Shown here: positions 1 to 9,953 of the stretch, piece after piece
Position numbering within the stretch: the first letter of the stretch is position 1
Layout of the letters: every line of letters begins with the position of its first letter
DNA from: Streptococcus mitis
GTDB taxonomy: Bacteria > Bacillota > Bacilli > Lactobacillales > Streptococcaceae
Length of the DNA stretch: 64,000 bases
Assembly: GCF_946190275.1 (NCBI RefSeq)
Contig: NZ_CAMHZQ010000010.1
Location: 1 to 64,000 of the forward strand
Direction of reading: 5' to 3'
Position numbers and translations under genes: made by a program
Notes under the pieces: model-generated
Told to the model about the DNA's origin: nothing
The model's input: only the letters and a program-made list of their open reading frames with translations
Databases searched by the model: none

Positions 1-1025
1 CAGCTGAACCTGCAAACCCAGCTCAACCAGCTGAACCTGCAAACCCAGCTCAACCAGCTGAACCTGCAAACCCAGCTGAAGAAACACCAGCACCAAGTAA
101 ACCAGCTGAAGATGCTAAGGTTGAAGATCTTCAAAATAAAGTAGCTGATTTAGAAAAAGAAGTAGCTGACTTAGAAAAAGAAGTAGCTGACAATGAAAAT
201 AATCCAGATGCAGTTGACTATGTTACTGCAGCTAAAGAAAAATTAGAAGCTAAGAAAGCTGAATTAGAAAAAGCTGAAGATGAACTAGACGGAAAACTTA
301 AGAGATTAGAACCAACAGAAGAAAATAAAATCTTAGACGAAATCGATAAAGTTAAAGAGGAAATCAAAGACGCTGAAGAAAATGAAGGCGTTGAAGATTA
401 CTATAAAGAAGGTTTAAAAAACCGTTTAGCTGATTTAGAAGAAGCTTTAAAAATCTTAGCAGGCAACGAATCTGAAGTTTTAGATCAAAAAGAAGATAAA
501 AAAGTTCTAAAAGTTACACGCTATGTCGATATTGATACTAATGCTGATATTTTGAATGCTGAAGAAGGTCATTTCAAAGGTAAACCAATTGCAGGTTATA
601 CTTTTGTGAAATTTATTGATGAAGATGGTATTATTACTAACTACTACAGAAAAGTAGATGGAAATTATAATAAGGGACCTCAAATAGAACAACAGTCAGG
701 TAGAAATGGTGGAGATTACCCTGGTGACCGTTATATTATTAACAAACCAACACAAACACCAGCTCCAACTCCAACACCTGGCACACCAGCACCAGCAGAA
801 ACACCAGCGGCAACTCCAGCTACACCAGCAGCTGAAGCCCCAGCAACGGCAGCTCCAGCAGTAGCAGGTACTAGCCAAGATAACACTTATCAAGCTCCAG
901 CTGCAAAAGCAGATGATAAGAAAGAACTTCCAAATACTGGTGGAAAAGATAATGTTGCAATTGCATCATTAGGATTCCTAGGATTACTCCTTGGTGCCCT
1001 TCCATTTGCTAAACGCAAAAACTAA
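1..1025 (+). CDS. PspC/Hic-like LPXTG surface protein, 3' part
   Basis: The reading frame is open from the window edge, so the start lies outside. In order it shows a proline-rich stretch with three AEPANPAQP-type copies, a charged heptad coiled coil rich in KEVADLE (about 110-470), a short globular part, a second Pro/Ala-rich wall-spanning stretch, and a sortase signal LPNTG (about 939-953) with a hydrophobic segment and the tail KRKN. It would be covalently attached to peptidoglycan, with no choline-binding repeats at the C-terminus. In pneumococcus the pspC/cbpA locus lies shortly upstream of glpK, and LPXTG-anchored alleles there (Hic type) bind factor H; assignment to that group is inference from position and architecture. 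The N-terminal ligand-binding part is not visible, so its function cannot be read here. Confidence 0.75.
   Translation, partial: AEPANPAQPAEPANPAQPAEPANPAEETPAPSKPAEDAKVEDLQNKVADLEKEVADLEKEVADNENNPDAVDYVTAAKEKLEAKKAELEKAEDELDGKLKRLEPTEENKILDEIDKVKEEIKDAEENEGVEDYYKEGLKNRLADLEEALKILAGNESEVLDQKEDKKVLKVTRYVDIDTNADILNAEEGHFKGKPIAGYTFVKFIDEDGIITNYYRKVDGNYNKGPQIEQQSGRNGGDYPGDRYIINKPTQTPAPTPTPGTPAPAETPAATPATPAAEAPATAAPAVAGTSQDNTYQAPAAKADDKKELPNTGGKDNVAIASLGFLGLLLGALPFAKRKN
3..83 (+). repeat. three tandem 27-nt repeats (Pro-rich region)
   Basis: Three in-frame copies of a 27-base unit encoding AEPANPAQP. The first two are identical over the visible part and the third changes at its end to AEE. The array may extend upstream of the window. 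Repeats of this kind sit in wall-spanning or proline-rich regions of PspA/PspC proteins and vary in number between strains. Confidence 0.85.
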
Positions 1026-1073
1026 TTTCTATAAATTTTTATCAACTATAGTGGGTTGATAAAAAACTGATAT

Positions 1074-1109
1074 TTGGAGAGGACAGCCTTTGTCTGTCTT
1101 CTCCATTTT
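1074..1109 (+). terminator. hairpin terminator after the PspC-like gene
   Basis: GGAGAGGACAG pairs with CTGTCTTCTCC with one G-U wobble around a 7-base loop, followed by ATTTTC. A second hairpin without a T-run lies just upstream (1036-1046 with 1055-1065). Confidence 0.7.
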
Positions 1110-1120
1110 CATAATGAGAT

Positions 1121-1170
1121 GCATAATATCAAGGATTTTGTTCCCTAATATTATGCGTTTTTTATTTTGT
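1121..1170 (+). terminator. second terminator-like hairpin
   Basis: GCATAATAT (1121-1129) pairs with ATATTATGC (1148-1156), followed by a T-rich run. The same core palindrome occurs in the dispersed repeats near 9.87 kb and 19.05 kb. The rest of the 1026-1348 gap is AT-rich and holds the glpK promoter region. Confidence 0.65.
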
Positions 1171-1273
1171 TGTACCAAGAAAAGTTCTTCTCTATTGTAA
1201 ATCATTCATCTTTTTTGTGAAATTCACACAATCTACTCACATTTTTTAAAAAATTAAAAAAAGTTGATGAACA

Positions 1274-1297
1274 AGAAAGCGCTTTATTTTGTATACT
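1274..1297 (+). promoter_or_regulatory. cre-like site and -10 of the glp operon
   Basis: AGAAAGCGCTTTAT at 1274-1287 is a near-palindromic match to the catabolite responsive element bound by CcpA. TATACT at 1292-1297 is a likely -10; no well-spaced -35 is seen, so activation or weak basal expression is possible. With the start at about 1304 the cre lies between roughly -30 and -17, a position suited to repression by preferred sugars. Function is inferred from the motif only. Confidence 0.6.
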
Positions 1298-1303
1298 AGT
1301 TAG

Positions 1304-2857
<1,554 letters not shown>

Positions 2858-2898
2858 TACTGGAAGAATAAAGCGACTTAATTAGAAAGTGTGTAAAT

Positions 2899-4725
2899 AT
2901 GGAATTTTCAAAGAAAACACGTGAATTATCAATTAAAAAAATGCAAGAACGTACCCTAGACCTCTTGATTATCGGTGGAGGAATCACAGGGGCTGGTGTA
3001 GCCTTGCAGGCGGCAGCTAGTGGTCTAGATACTGGTTTGATTGAAATGCAGGACTTCGCAGAAGGAACATCCAGCCGTTCAACAAAATTGGTTCACGGCG
3101 GTCTTCGTTACCTCAAACAATTCGACGTAGAAGTGGTCTCAGATACAGTTTCAGAACGTGCAGTAGTTCAACAAATCGCTCCACACATTCCAAAACCAGA
3201 CCCAATGCTCTTGCCAGTTTACGATGAAGATGGAGCGACCTTTAGCCTCTTCCGTCTTAAAGTAGCTATGGACTTGTACGATCTTTTGGCAGGAGTTAAT
3301 AACACGCCAGCTGCTAATAAGGTCTTGAGCAAGGAAGAAGTCTTGGAACGCCAGCCAAACTTGAAGAAAGAAGGTTTGGTAGGAGGTGGGGTTTACCTTG
3401 ACTTCCGTAACAACGATGCGCGTCTCGTGATTGAAAATATCAAACGTGCCAACCAAGACGGTGCCCTCATTGCTAACCACGTGAAGGCAGAAGGCTTCCT
3501 CTTTGACGAAAGTGGCAAGATTACAGGTGTCGTAGCTCGTGATTTGTTGACAGACCAAGTCTTTGAAATCAAGGCTCGTCTGGTTATCAACACGACAGGT
3601 CCTTGGAGCGACAAGGTACGCAATTTGTCTAATAAGGGAACACAATTCTCACAAATGCGTCCAACTAAGGGAGTTCACTTGGTAGTGGATTCAAGCAAGA
3701 TCAAGGTTTCACAGCCAGTTTACTTTGACACAGGTTTGGGTGATGGCCGTATGGTCTTTGTTCTCCCACGTGAAAACAAGACTTACTTTGGTACAACTGA
3801 TACAGACTACACAGGTGATTTGGAATATCCAAAAGTGACGCAGGAAGATGTAGATTATCTACTTGGCATTGTCAACAACCGCTTCCCAGAAGCTAACATT
3901 ACCATTGATGATATCGAAAGCAGCTGGGCAGGTCTTCGTCCATTGATCGCAGGCAATAGCGCTTCTGACTACAATGGAGGAAATAACGGAACCATCAGTG
4001 ATGAAAGCTTTAACAACTTGATTGCGACTGTTGAATCTTATCTCTCTAAAGAAAAAACTCGTGAAGATGTAGAGGCTGCTGTTAGCAAGCTTGAAAGCAG
4101 TACCTCTGAGAAACATTTGGACCCATCTGCAGTTTCACGTGGTTCGAGCTTGGACCGTGATGACAATGGTCTCTTGACTCTTGCTGGTGGTAAAATCACA
4201 GACTACCGTAAGATGGCTGAAGGAGCTATGGAGCGCGTGGTTGACATCCTCAAAGCAGAATTTGACCGCAGCTTTAAACTCATCAATTCTAAGACTTACC
4301 CTGTTTCAGGTGGGGAATTGAACCCAGCAAATGTGGACTCGGAAATCGAAGCCTTTGCGCAACTTGGAGTATCACGTGGCTTGGATAGCAAGGAAGCTCA
4401 TTACCTAGCAAATCTTTACGGTTCAAATGTACCGAAGGTCTTTGCCCTTGCTCACAGCTTGGAACAAGCACCAGGACTCAGCTTGGCAGATACCTTGTCC
4501 CTTCACTATGCAATGCGCAATGAGTTGGCTCTTAGCCCGGTTGACTTCCTCCTTCGCCGTACCAACCACATGCTCTTTATGCGTGATAGTTTGGATAGCA
4601 TCGTTGAGCCAGTTTTGGATGAAATGGGACGATTCTATGACTGGTCAGAAGAAGAAAAAGCAGGCTACCGAGCAGATGTCGAAGCAGCTCTCGCTAACAA
4701 CGATTTAGCAGAATTAAAAAATTAA
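2899..4725 (+). CDS. glpO: Alpha-glycerophosphate oxidase
   Basis: FAD enzyme oxidising glycerol-3-phosphate to dihydroxyacetone phosphate. The N-terminal dinucleotide-binding motif LLIIGGGITGAGVAL is clear, followed by the GlpO signatures SSRSTKLVHGGLRYL and the STKLVHGG loop. The 608 residues include the extra segment around residues 350-420 (NNGTISDESF to SRGSSLDRDD) that distinguishes the H2O2-forming oxidase of lactic acid bacteria from respiratory GlpD. It starts 41 bases after glpK with only a weak ribosome site. In streptococci lacking a respiratory chain this enzyme is a hydrogen peroxide source. It is often annotated glpD; the oxidase name rests on the insert. Confidence 0.93.
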   Translation: MEFSKKTRELSIKKMQERTLDLLIIGGGITGAGVALQAAASGLDTGLIEMQDFAEGTSSRSTKLVHGGLRYLKQFDVEVVSDTVSERAVVQQIAPHIPKPDPMLLPVYDEDGATFSLFRLKVAMDLYDLLAGVNNTPAANKVLSKEEVLERQPNLKKEGLVGGGVYLDFRNNDARLVIENIKRANQDGALIANHVKAEGFLFDESGKITGVVARDLLTDQVFEIKARLVINTTGPWSDKVRNLSNKGTQFSQMRPTKGVHLVVDSSKIKVSQPVYFDTGLGDGRMVFVLPRENKTYFGTTDTDYTGDLEYPKVTQEDVDYLLGIVNNRFPEANITIDDIESSWAGLRPLIAGNSASDYNGGNNGTISDESFNNLIATVESYLSKEKTREDVEAAVSKLESSTSEKHLDPSAVSRGSSLDRDDNGLLTLAGGKITDYRKMAEGAMERVVDILKAEFDRSFKLINSKTYPVSGGELNPANVDSEIEAFAQLGVSRGLDSKEAHYLANLYGSNVPKVFALAHSLEQAPGLSLADTLSLHYAMRNELALSPVDFLLRRTNHMLFMRDSLDSIVEPVLDEMGRFYDWSEEEKAGYRADVEAALANNDLAELKN

Positions 4726-4738
4726 GAAAAAATAAAAG

Positions 4739-4781
4739 AGGTGGAGGGCAGGACTCCTAGTCTACCCTCTCCTCCTTTTTA
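4739..4781 (+). terminator. hairpin with T-run between glpO and glpF
   Basis: A GC-rich purine strand (GGAGGGCAGGACT) folds on AGTCTACCCTCTCC followed by TTTTT. It ends about 15 bases before glpF, so it may partly terminate and lower glpF expression relative to glpKO. Confidence 0.6.
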
Positions 4782-4795
4782 ATGGAGACAGAAAG

Positions 4796-5500
4796 ATGAT
4801 GAATGAATTATTTGGAGAATTTTTGGGGACTTTAATCCTGATTCTTCTAGGAAATGGTGTTGTTGCAGGTGTGGTTCTTCCAAAAACCAAGAGCAACAGT
4901 TCAGGTTGGATTGTGATTACTATGGGTTGGGGGATTGCAGTTGCGGTTGCAGTATTTGTATCTGGCAAGCTCAGTCCAGCTCATTTAAACCCAGCTGTGA
5001 CCATTGGTGTGGCCTTGAAAGGTGGTTTGCCTTGGGCTTCCGTTTTCCCTTATATCCTAGCTCAGTTCGCAGGGGCTATGCTGGGTCAGATTTTGGTTTG
5101 GTTGCAATTCAAACCGCATTATGAGGCAGAAGAAAATGCAGGCAATATCCTGGCAACCTTCAGCACAGGACCAGCTATCAAAGATACTGTATCAAACTTG
5201 ATTAGTGAAATCCTAGGAACTTTTGTATTGGTATTAACAATCTTTGCTTTGGGACTTTATGACCTTCAAGCAGGAATCGGAACCTTCGCAGTGGGGACTT
5301 TGATTGTCGGTATCGGTCTATCACTAGGTGGGACAACAGGCTATGCCCTGAACCCAGCTCGTGACCTTGGACCTCGTATCATGCATAGTATCTTGCCAAT
5401 TTCAAACAAGGGAGACGGAGACTGGTCTTATGCCTGGATTCCTGTTGTGGGACCTGTTATCGGAGCAGCCTTGGCCGTGCTTGTATTCTCACTTTTCTAA
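4796..5500 (+). CDS. glpF: Glycerol uptake facilitator (aquaglyceroporin)
   Basis: Membrane channel of the MIP family letting glycerol diffuse in, where GlpK traps it. It has 234 residues and about six hydrophobic segments, with both half-helix motifs: HLNPAVT near residue 65 and ALNPARDLGPR near residue 185. The aspartate after the second NPAR is typical of glycerol-conducting rather than water-only members. Two adjacent ATG codons (4796 and 4799) could start it. It is the last gene of the glycerol set, 70 bases after glpO behind a hairpin. Confidence 0.95.
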   Translation: MMNELFGEFLGTLILILLGNGVVAGVVLPKTKSNSSGWIVITMGWGIAVAVAVFVSGKLSPAHLNPAVTIGVALKGGLPWASVFPYILAQFAGAMLGQILVWLQFKPHYEAEENAGNILATFSTGPAIKDTVSNLISEILGTFVLVLTIFALGLYDLQAGIGTFAVGTLIVGIGLSLGGTTGYALNPARDLGPRIMHSILPISNKGDGDWSYAWIPVVGPVIGAALAVLVFSLF

Positions 5501-5524
5501 TCTAGAAAACAATTATGTTGATAG

Positions 5525-5552
5525 AGCTTGAGATGAGTATCTCAGGCTTTTT
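5525..5552 (+). terminator. rho-independent terminator after glpF
   Basis: AGCTTGAGAT pairs with ATCTCAGGCT around GAGT and is followed by five T. It closes the glycerol unit. Confidence 0.85.
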
Positions 5553-5645
5553 CATGTGAAATACCTCACTTTTATTTTCTTCTATTTTATGCTAAAATAT
5601 TAAAAATCAAAAACTGTTCCCATATATGCTTGTTGGAGAGATATT

Positions 5646-6509
5646 ATGAAAAAATTTGGAGAAATTTTTAAAAAGTTTCGAGAATCTAGAGGTTTTCGCT
5701 TGAAAGATGTCGAAAAAGCTGGTATATCAACATCACAGCTCTCACGTTTTGAAAAGGGAGAGACTGATTTAACCATTTCAAAATTTATGGCTATTTTGGA
5801 TGAAATTAACATGCCTATTGATGAATTTATGTATGCTGTTCATGATTTTCATCGTGATGAACTGAACGAACTCTTATCAAAGGTTAGGCATTTTGTATCA
5901 AATCATGATGTGGATGGGTTGAAAAAACTACTTTATTCTCAGATGGAGTCAGATTCTAAACAAGAGAAATTTCATAAGCTTAACATTATTTTATTAAAAA
6001 TTCGTTTACAAGATTTATCGGGAGAAGCTTATTATTCTGGTGATGATTTATCTTATCTCACTGACTATCTCTTTAGTGTTGAATATTGGGGATACTATGA
6101 ATTATTGATTTTTTCAAATACTTTAGATGTCCTAAAACACGATGTCTTTATGGTTTTGGCTAGAGAGATGTCTAGACGTTCTGATTTTTATAAAGAAATT
6201 CCTAATAATAGACGACTGATTTCATCTATGCTATTGAACGGATATATCACATGTATTGAAAGAGGAAAATTTCTTGATGCTTTGTATTTTGAAAAACGAC
6301 TAAACCAATGCTTTTTCACCGAGATAGAAATTTATGAACGGTTGGTGTTTCAGTATGCACAACATCTGTATCGATACAAAAAAGAAATGGATTGTAAAGC
6401 AATTATTGAAATGAGGAAGTGTATTGGAGCAATGAAATTAGCGGGAAGTAACCATTTGGCAAAGAATTATGAAAGGCACTTAGAAAAAATTTTAGCAGAT
6501 AAAGGGTAG
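5646..6509 (+). CDS. Rgg/GadR/MutR-family transcriptional regulator
   Basis: A 287-residue protein with an XRE-type helix-turn-helix at residues about 5-65 (LKDVEKAGISTSQLSRFEKG) and a long alpha-helical C-terminal domain of the size found in Rgg peptide-sensing regulators. Rgg proteins act in the cytoplasm and usually switch on a neighbouring gene when they bind an imported short peptide. Here the neighbours downstream are two tiny ORFs, an ABC exporter and an MFS protein on the same strand, so a local target is likely. The gene and its downstream neighbours are visibly more AT-rich than glp or dlt, which suggests acquisition. Its peptide and target are not identified. Confidence 0.85.
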   Translation: MKKFGEIFKKFRESRGFRLKDVEKAGISTSQLSRFEKGETDLTISKFMAILDEINMPIDEFMYAVHDFHRDELNELLSKVRHFVSNHDVDGLKKLLYSQMESDSKQEKFHKLNIILLKIRLQDLSGEAYYSGDDLSYLTDYLFSVEYWGYYELLIFSNTLDVLKHDVFMVLAREMSRRSDFYKEIPNNRRLISSMLLNGYITCIERGKFLDALYFEKRLNQCFFTEIEIYERLVFQYAQHLYRYKKEMDCKAIIEMRKCIGAMKLAGSNHLAKNYERHLEKILADKG

Positions 6510-6518
6510 TGTGCAGAT

Positions 6519-6608
6519 ATGGGAAAGGAAGTATCTCGAAATAATATTTTGGTAGAATTGTCTTTAGAAATTTCAATTACGGTTGTTTTATCAGTTCATT
6601 GTATTTGA
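6519..6608 (+). CDS. candidate 29-residue hydrophobic peptide
   Basis: ATG at 6519 opens a 29-codon ORF ending at TGA 6606-6608. It starts with a short charged stretch (MGKEVSRNN) and ends in a hydrophobic half containing EISITVVLSVHCI. Length, hydrophobic end and an acidic residue before the hydrophobic core recall streptococcal SHP-type pheromone precursors that pair with Rgg regulators, or a small bacteriocin. The ribosome site is weak (AAAGGG, 12 bases upstream). The ORF is in the same frame as the regulator, four codons after its TAG, so chance or read-through must be considered. No known peptide was recognised. Confidence 0.35.
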   Translation: MGKEVSRNNILVELSLEISITVVLSVHCI

Positions 6609-6650
6609 GCGATAGGATTTTTCGAAGTTGTCAATTTTGAGGTATTTAAT

Positions 6651-6734
6651 ATGCAAGTTCTATCTCCATATATTTTAAGAAAGAAAAGTGAAACAGGAGA
6701 ATTATTTTTCAGTAGTAAAAATAATCATTCTTAA
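6651..6734 (+). CDS. candidate 27-residue ORF or gene remnant
   Basis: ATG at 6651 is preceded by a proper ribosome site (TTGAGG, eight bases spacing) and runs 27 codons to TAA. The product begins MQVLSPYILRKKSETGELF and ends SSKNNHS. It is not hydrophobic. It could be a genuine small peptide or the surviving N-terminus of a larger broken gene; the text after the stop shows no continuation that I recognise. Confidence 0.3.
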   Translation: MQVLSPYILRKKSETGELFFSSKNNHS

Positions 6735-6772
6735 TAAACAGCATCATATATAGGTTAATTAAATTATTGTAT

Positions 6773-6820
6773 AGTCTCAGTTGGAGTTAATTTGTTTATA
6801 ACTTTTAGACTGAGGCTTTT
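6773..6820 (+). terminator. terminator-like hairpin before the ABC gene
   Basis: AGTCTCAG (6773-6780) pairs with CTGAGGCT (6810-6817) using one wobble, followed by TTT. It lies 36 bases before the ABC exporter start and could be a terminator or attenuator. Confidence 0.55.
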
Positions 6821-6855
6821 ATATCTATTTGCTTTTTTTTTAGATAGGCTTATTT

Positions 6856-8433
6856 ATGAAATTTCTAAAATACATTAAAACTAATATTTTTATCTATTTT
6901 TTAATAGGAGTGCTTTTGAATAGTGGGATGGCTCTAATAAAGCCATTGTTATTGGATAAGCTATTGAATATTCGTGAAGAGCAACTTACAATTGATACAA
7001 TTGCATACTTTGTTTTATATGGCCTGTGTTTACACCTGTTTTTTTATAGCACGATGTTGCTAGCAAATTTTGTCAGTAATAATCTGCAGCGTCATCTGCA
7101 AATTCGTTTAAAAGATCAGCTTATTAAGAAACTATTTTTGAAAGAAAATGTTGTATATGATGAAAAAGTTTCAATTGTTACACAAGATATGGAACTGCTC
7201 TATAATCGCTTCTTTTTACCCCTGGATATGATAGTTGGAAGAGTTTTTATACTTTGTACAACGATTGTTTTTATTTTGGTGCAAAATTTTTGGCTTGGTA
7301 TTGTTTTTATTGTGTTCTCTTTTCTTCGACCATTACCTCAATGGGTAATGAATAATCGTTTAATGAAAAGTGGTGCAAATTTTTCGGAAATGCAAAAAGC
7401 TTTTCATCTATCTGTAGGAGATTTTTTTAAGGGAGCAGATACGATCTATTTTTATGGCGCTAGTAAAGAAAACTTTGCTAAGATGAGAAAAAACAACGAG
7501 TGTTACGAAAATGCTCGTTGGAAAAATGAATGGACTAGCAATGTCGTTTATTTTTTCAATGGTCCTTTAGAATTCCTTAGTCAGGTACTACCTCTTGCAC
7601 TTGGTCTTTTATTACAAAAGAGTGGTATAGAGTTAACAACAGCTAGTTTGGTCTCTATGTATATAGCTACAATGAATCTTAGCGGACCTATTCAAAGAAT
7701 TATGTATAGCATATCTGATATACAGCGATCGCAAACAGTGAAAGAAAAAATATTTTCATTATTGGAAGAATCTTGTTTAGAAACATCATATCCGACAGTC
7801 GAATCTTTAGCTGAGCTAGTTTTGGAGGGCGTTTCAAAACAGGTTGGAGAGCAAGTGCTCTTTTATGATTTGTCACTTAGACTAACTAAGCCAAGTAAAG
7901 TTTTAATAAAGGGAGCTAGTGGTACCGGAAAGTCAACTCTCCTACAATTGGTAGCAGGAAAGATAAGTCCGAATAGTGGTAGAATTATCGTACGTGATAA
8001 ATCAGGTCGAGAATTTACTCATTATCAAGGGAATATCGCTTATATCTCTCAGAATCCATTTTTCAGACATGGGACAATCCGAGAAAATTTAACATTAGGA
8101 CAGGAGATTTCAGATAAAGAATTACTCTGTTGCCTAGAACAAGTTGGTTTAACGAATGAAATCACCAATATCTTGGATTATCAACTGGTAAATAATGGAG
8201 AAAACATTTCAGGTGGACAACGTTTACGACTTGAATTAGTTCGCTGTCTGCTTCGACAAAAAGACATTGTGTTGGCGGATGAGGTTACATCATCCTTAGA
8301 CAAGGACAATGCATATCAAGTGCGCCAGTTACTTTTGCAGTTGCCTATCATTTTGATTGAAGTTGCTCATCATATTGATTCAGAAACGGTTTATAATCAA
8401 GTAATTGATTTGGGAAAATATAGAATAAAATAA
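6856..8433 (+). CDS. ABC exporter, fused permease and ATPase
   Basis: A 525-residue half-transporter: a membrane domain with about six hydrophobic segments in residues 1-295, then a nucleotide-binding domain. The latter shows Walker A GASGTGKST, Q-loop YISQNPF, signature ISGGQRLRLE, a Walker B ending DIVLADEV and a switch histidine in VAHHID. This layout is that of peptide, lipid or drug exporters that act as dimers. It lacks an N-terminal C39 peptidase domain, so it would not cut a leader peptide itself. The position after the Rgg regulator and tiny ORFs suggests export of, or immunity to, a peptide; the substrate is unknown. Confidence 0.85.
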   Translation: MKFLKYIKTNIFIYFLIGVLLNSGMALIKPLLLDKLLNIREEQLTIDTIAYFVLYGLCLHLFFYSTMLLANFVSNNLQRHLQIRLKDQLIKKLFLKENVVYDEKVSIVTQDMELLYNRFFLPLDMIVGRVFILCTTIVFILVQNFWLGIVFIVFSFLRPLPQWVMNNRLMKSGANFSEMQKAFHLSVGDFFKGADTIYFYGASKENFAKMRKNNECYENARWKNEWTSNVVYFFNGPLEFLSQVLPLALGLLLQKSGIELTTASLVSMYIATMNLSGPIQRIMYSISDIQRSQTVKEKIFSLLEESCLETSYPTVESLAELVLEGVSKQVGEQVLFYDLSLRLTKPSKVLIKGASGTGKSTLLQLVAGKISPNSGRIIVRDKSGREFTHYQGNIAYISQNPFFRHGTIRENLTLGQEISDKELLCCLEQVGLTNEITNILDYQLVNNGENISGGQRLRLELVRCLLRQKDIVLADEVTSSLDKDNAYQVRQLLLQLPIILIEVAHHIDSETVYNQVIDLGKYRIK

Positions 8434-8644
8434 ATAGACTTGTTCGGCATCTTGCAAGCTATAATATATATGCCATATTATGGATTTTTTTAGCTGATTT
8501 AAAGATGTGAGAACTAAAAACTATGGCTAAGTTGGAATGTTAAAAATTCAATTTCTGACCACCTAATCTTGTGTCAAATAGTTATCAAACAAAGTCTACT
8601 ATACCATTTATCAGTTAAATATTTTTATGTTATAGGAGCGCTAT

Positions 8645-9823
8645 ATGTCTAATTCATTTATCAAGTTGTTAGTCTCTCAATTGTTTGCAAATTTAGCAGA
8701 TATTTTCTTTAGAGTAACAATCATTGCTAACATATACATTATTTCAAAATCAGTAATTGCCACGTCACTAGTTCCCATTTTAATAGGGATATCCTCTTTT
8801 GTTGCGAGTCTTTTAGTTCCTTTAGTTACTAAAAGGATAGCGCTAAATAGGGTTTTATCTTTATCCCAATTTGGAAAGACTATATTATTAACGATACTGG
8901 TAGGAATGTTCACCGTAATGCAATCCGTAGCGCCTTTGGTGATCTATCTATTTGTTGTTGTAATTTCCATATTAGATGGTTTTGCAGCACCCGTTTCCTA
9001 TGCTATTGTGCCACGCTATGCGACCGATTTGGGTAAGGCTAATTCAGCTTTATCAATGAGTGGTGAAGCTGTTCAATTGGTGGGTTGGGGATTAGGTGGA
9101 CTCTTATTTGCAACAATTGGTCTTTTACCTACCACGTTTATCATTTTAATCTTGTATATAATTTCTAGCTTTCTGATGTTATTTCTTCCTAATGCTGAAG
9201 TGGAGGTGTTAGAGTCAGAAACTAATCTTGAAATTTTGCTCAAAGGTTGGAAGTTAGTTGCTAGAGATCCTAGATTAAGACTTTTTGTATCAGCAAATTT
9301 ATTGGAAATTTTTTCAAATACGATTTGGGTTTCTTCTATCATACTTGTCTTTGTAACTGAGCTATTAAATGAAACGGAAAGTTACTGGGGATATTCTAAT
9401 ACAGCATACTCTATCGGGATTATAATTAGTGGCTTAATTGCTTTTAGGCTATCTGAAAAGTTTCTTGCTGCTAAATGGGAAAGTATTCTTTTTCCTCTTG
9501 TAGCCATGGCAATAGTGACACTGACTATTCTATATTTTCCAAATGCACAGATGTTTTTAGTATTTTCAGCTCTAGTTGGTATGTTATCACAGCTAAAAGA
9601 AGTTCCTGAAAGTGTATTTCTTCAGGAAACAGTAGAGGAAAATCATTTGGTTAATGTCTATTCTGTTCTTGAAGTGATTTCGACATTAGCATTTTCAGTA
9701 TTTGTTTTGCTAATGAGCTATATTACTGAGAGTTTTGGTATTAGCATCAGTTTTTGGCTATCAGCCATCTGTCTGATGATAGAAGCTATTTTAATTTATA
9801 TCAGACGAGATTATTTTAAATGA
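8645..9823 (+). CDS. Major facilitator superfamily transporter
   Basis: A 392-residue integral membrane protein with about twelve hydrophobic segments and a central charged loop (EVEVLESETNLEILLKGW region), as in MFS efflux proteins of the macrolide-efflux/enterobactin-exporter type. A ribosome site (ATAGGAGCG) precedes the ATG. The 211-base gap from the ABC gene holds no gene that I can support. Substrate not identifiable; export of a small molecule or peptide together with the ABC protein is a guess from position. Confidence 0.8.
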   Translation: MSNSFIKLLVSQLFANLADIFFRVTIIANIYIISKSVIATSLVPILIGISSFVASLLVPLVTKRIALNRVLSLSQFGKTILLTILVGMFTVMQSVAPLVIYLFVVVISILDGFAAPVSYAIVPRYATDLGKANSALSMSGEAVQLVGWGLGGLLFATIGLLPTTFIILILYIISSFLMLFLPNAEVEVLESETNLEILLKGWKLVARDPRLRLFVSANLLEIFSNTIWVSSIILVFVTELLNETESYWGYSNTAYSIGIIISGLIAFRLSEKFLAAKWESILFPLVAMAIVTLTILYFPNAQMFLVFSALVGMLSQLKEVPESVFLQETVEENHLVNVYSVLEVISTLAFSVFVLLMSYITESFGISISFWLSAICLMIEAILIYIRRDYFK

Positions 9824-9829
9824 GAGACT

Positions 9830-9953
9830 GGTTAAAAAGTCTTTAAAAATCAGAAAAGCGCATAGTATCAGGTGTTGATGAAAAACTTGATATTGTGCGT
9901 TTTATTATGGAAAGATTCCCTTCATTTTCTACTGAAATGGAGTTTTGAAGCAG
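9830..9953 (+). repeat. dispersed repeat, copy A
   Basis: About 120 bases matching copy B at 19016-19125 with scattered substitutions and small indels. The core is an imperfect palindrome (CGCATAGTATCA with TTGATATTGTGCG) followed by TTTT, so each copy can also work as a terminator; here it would end the MFS transcript. I do not recognise it as RUP, SPRITE or BOX. Confidence 0.7.

Noticed and set aside
1..1025. Choline-binding protein (CbpA) assignment
   Set aside because: The C-terminus is LPNTG plus membrane tail, not choline-binding repeats.
3151..3645. Minus-strand 164-codon ORF inside glpO
   Set aside because: Shadow of a well-supported oxidase gene; no start signal or domain.
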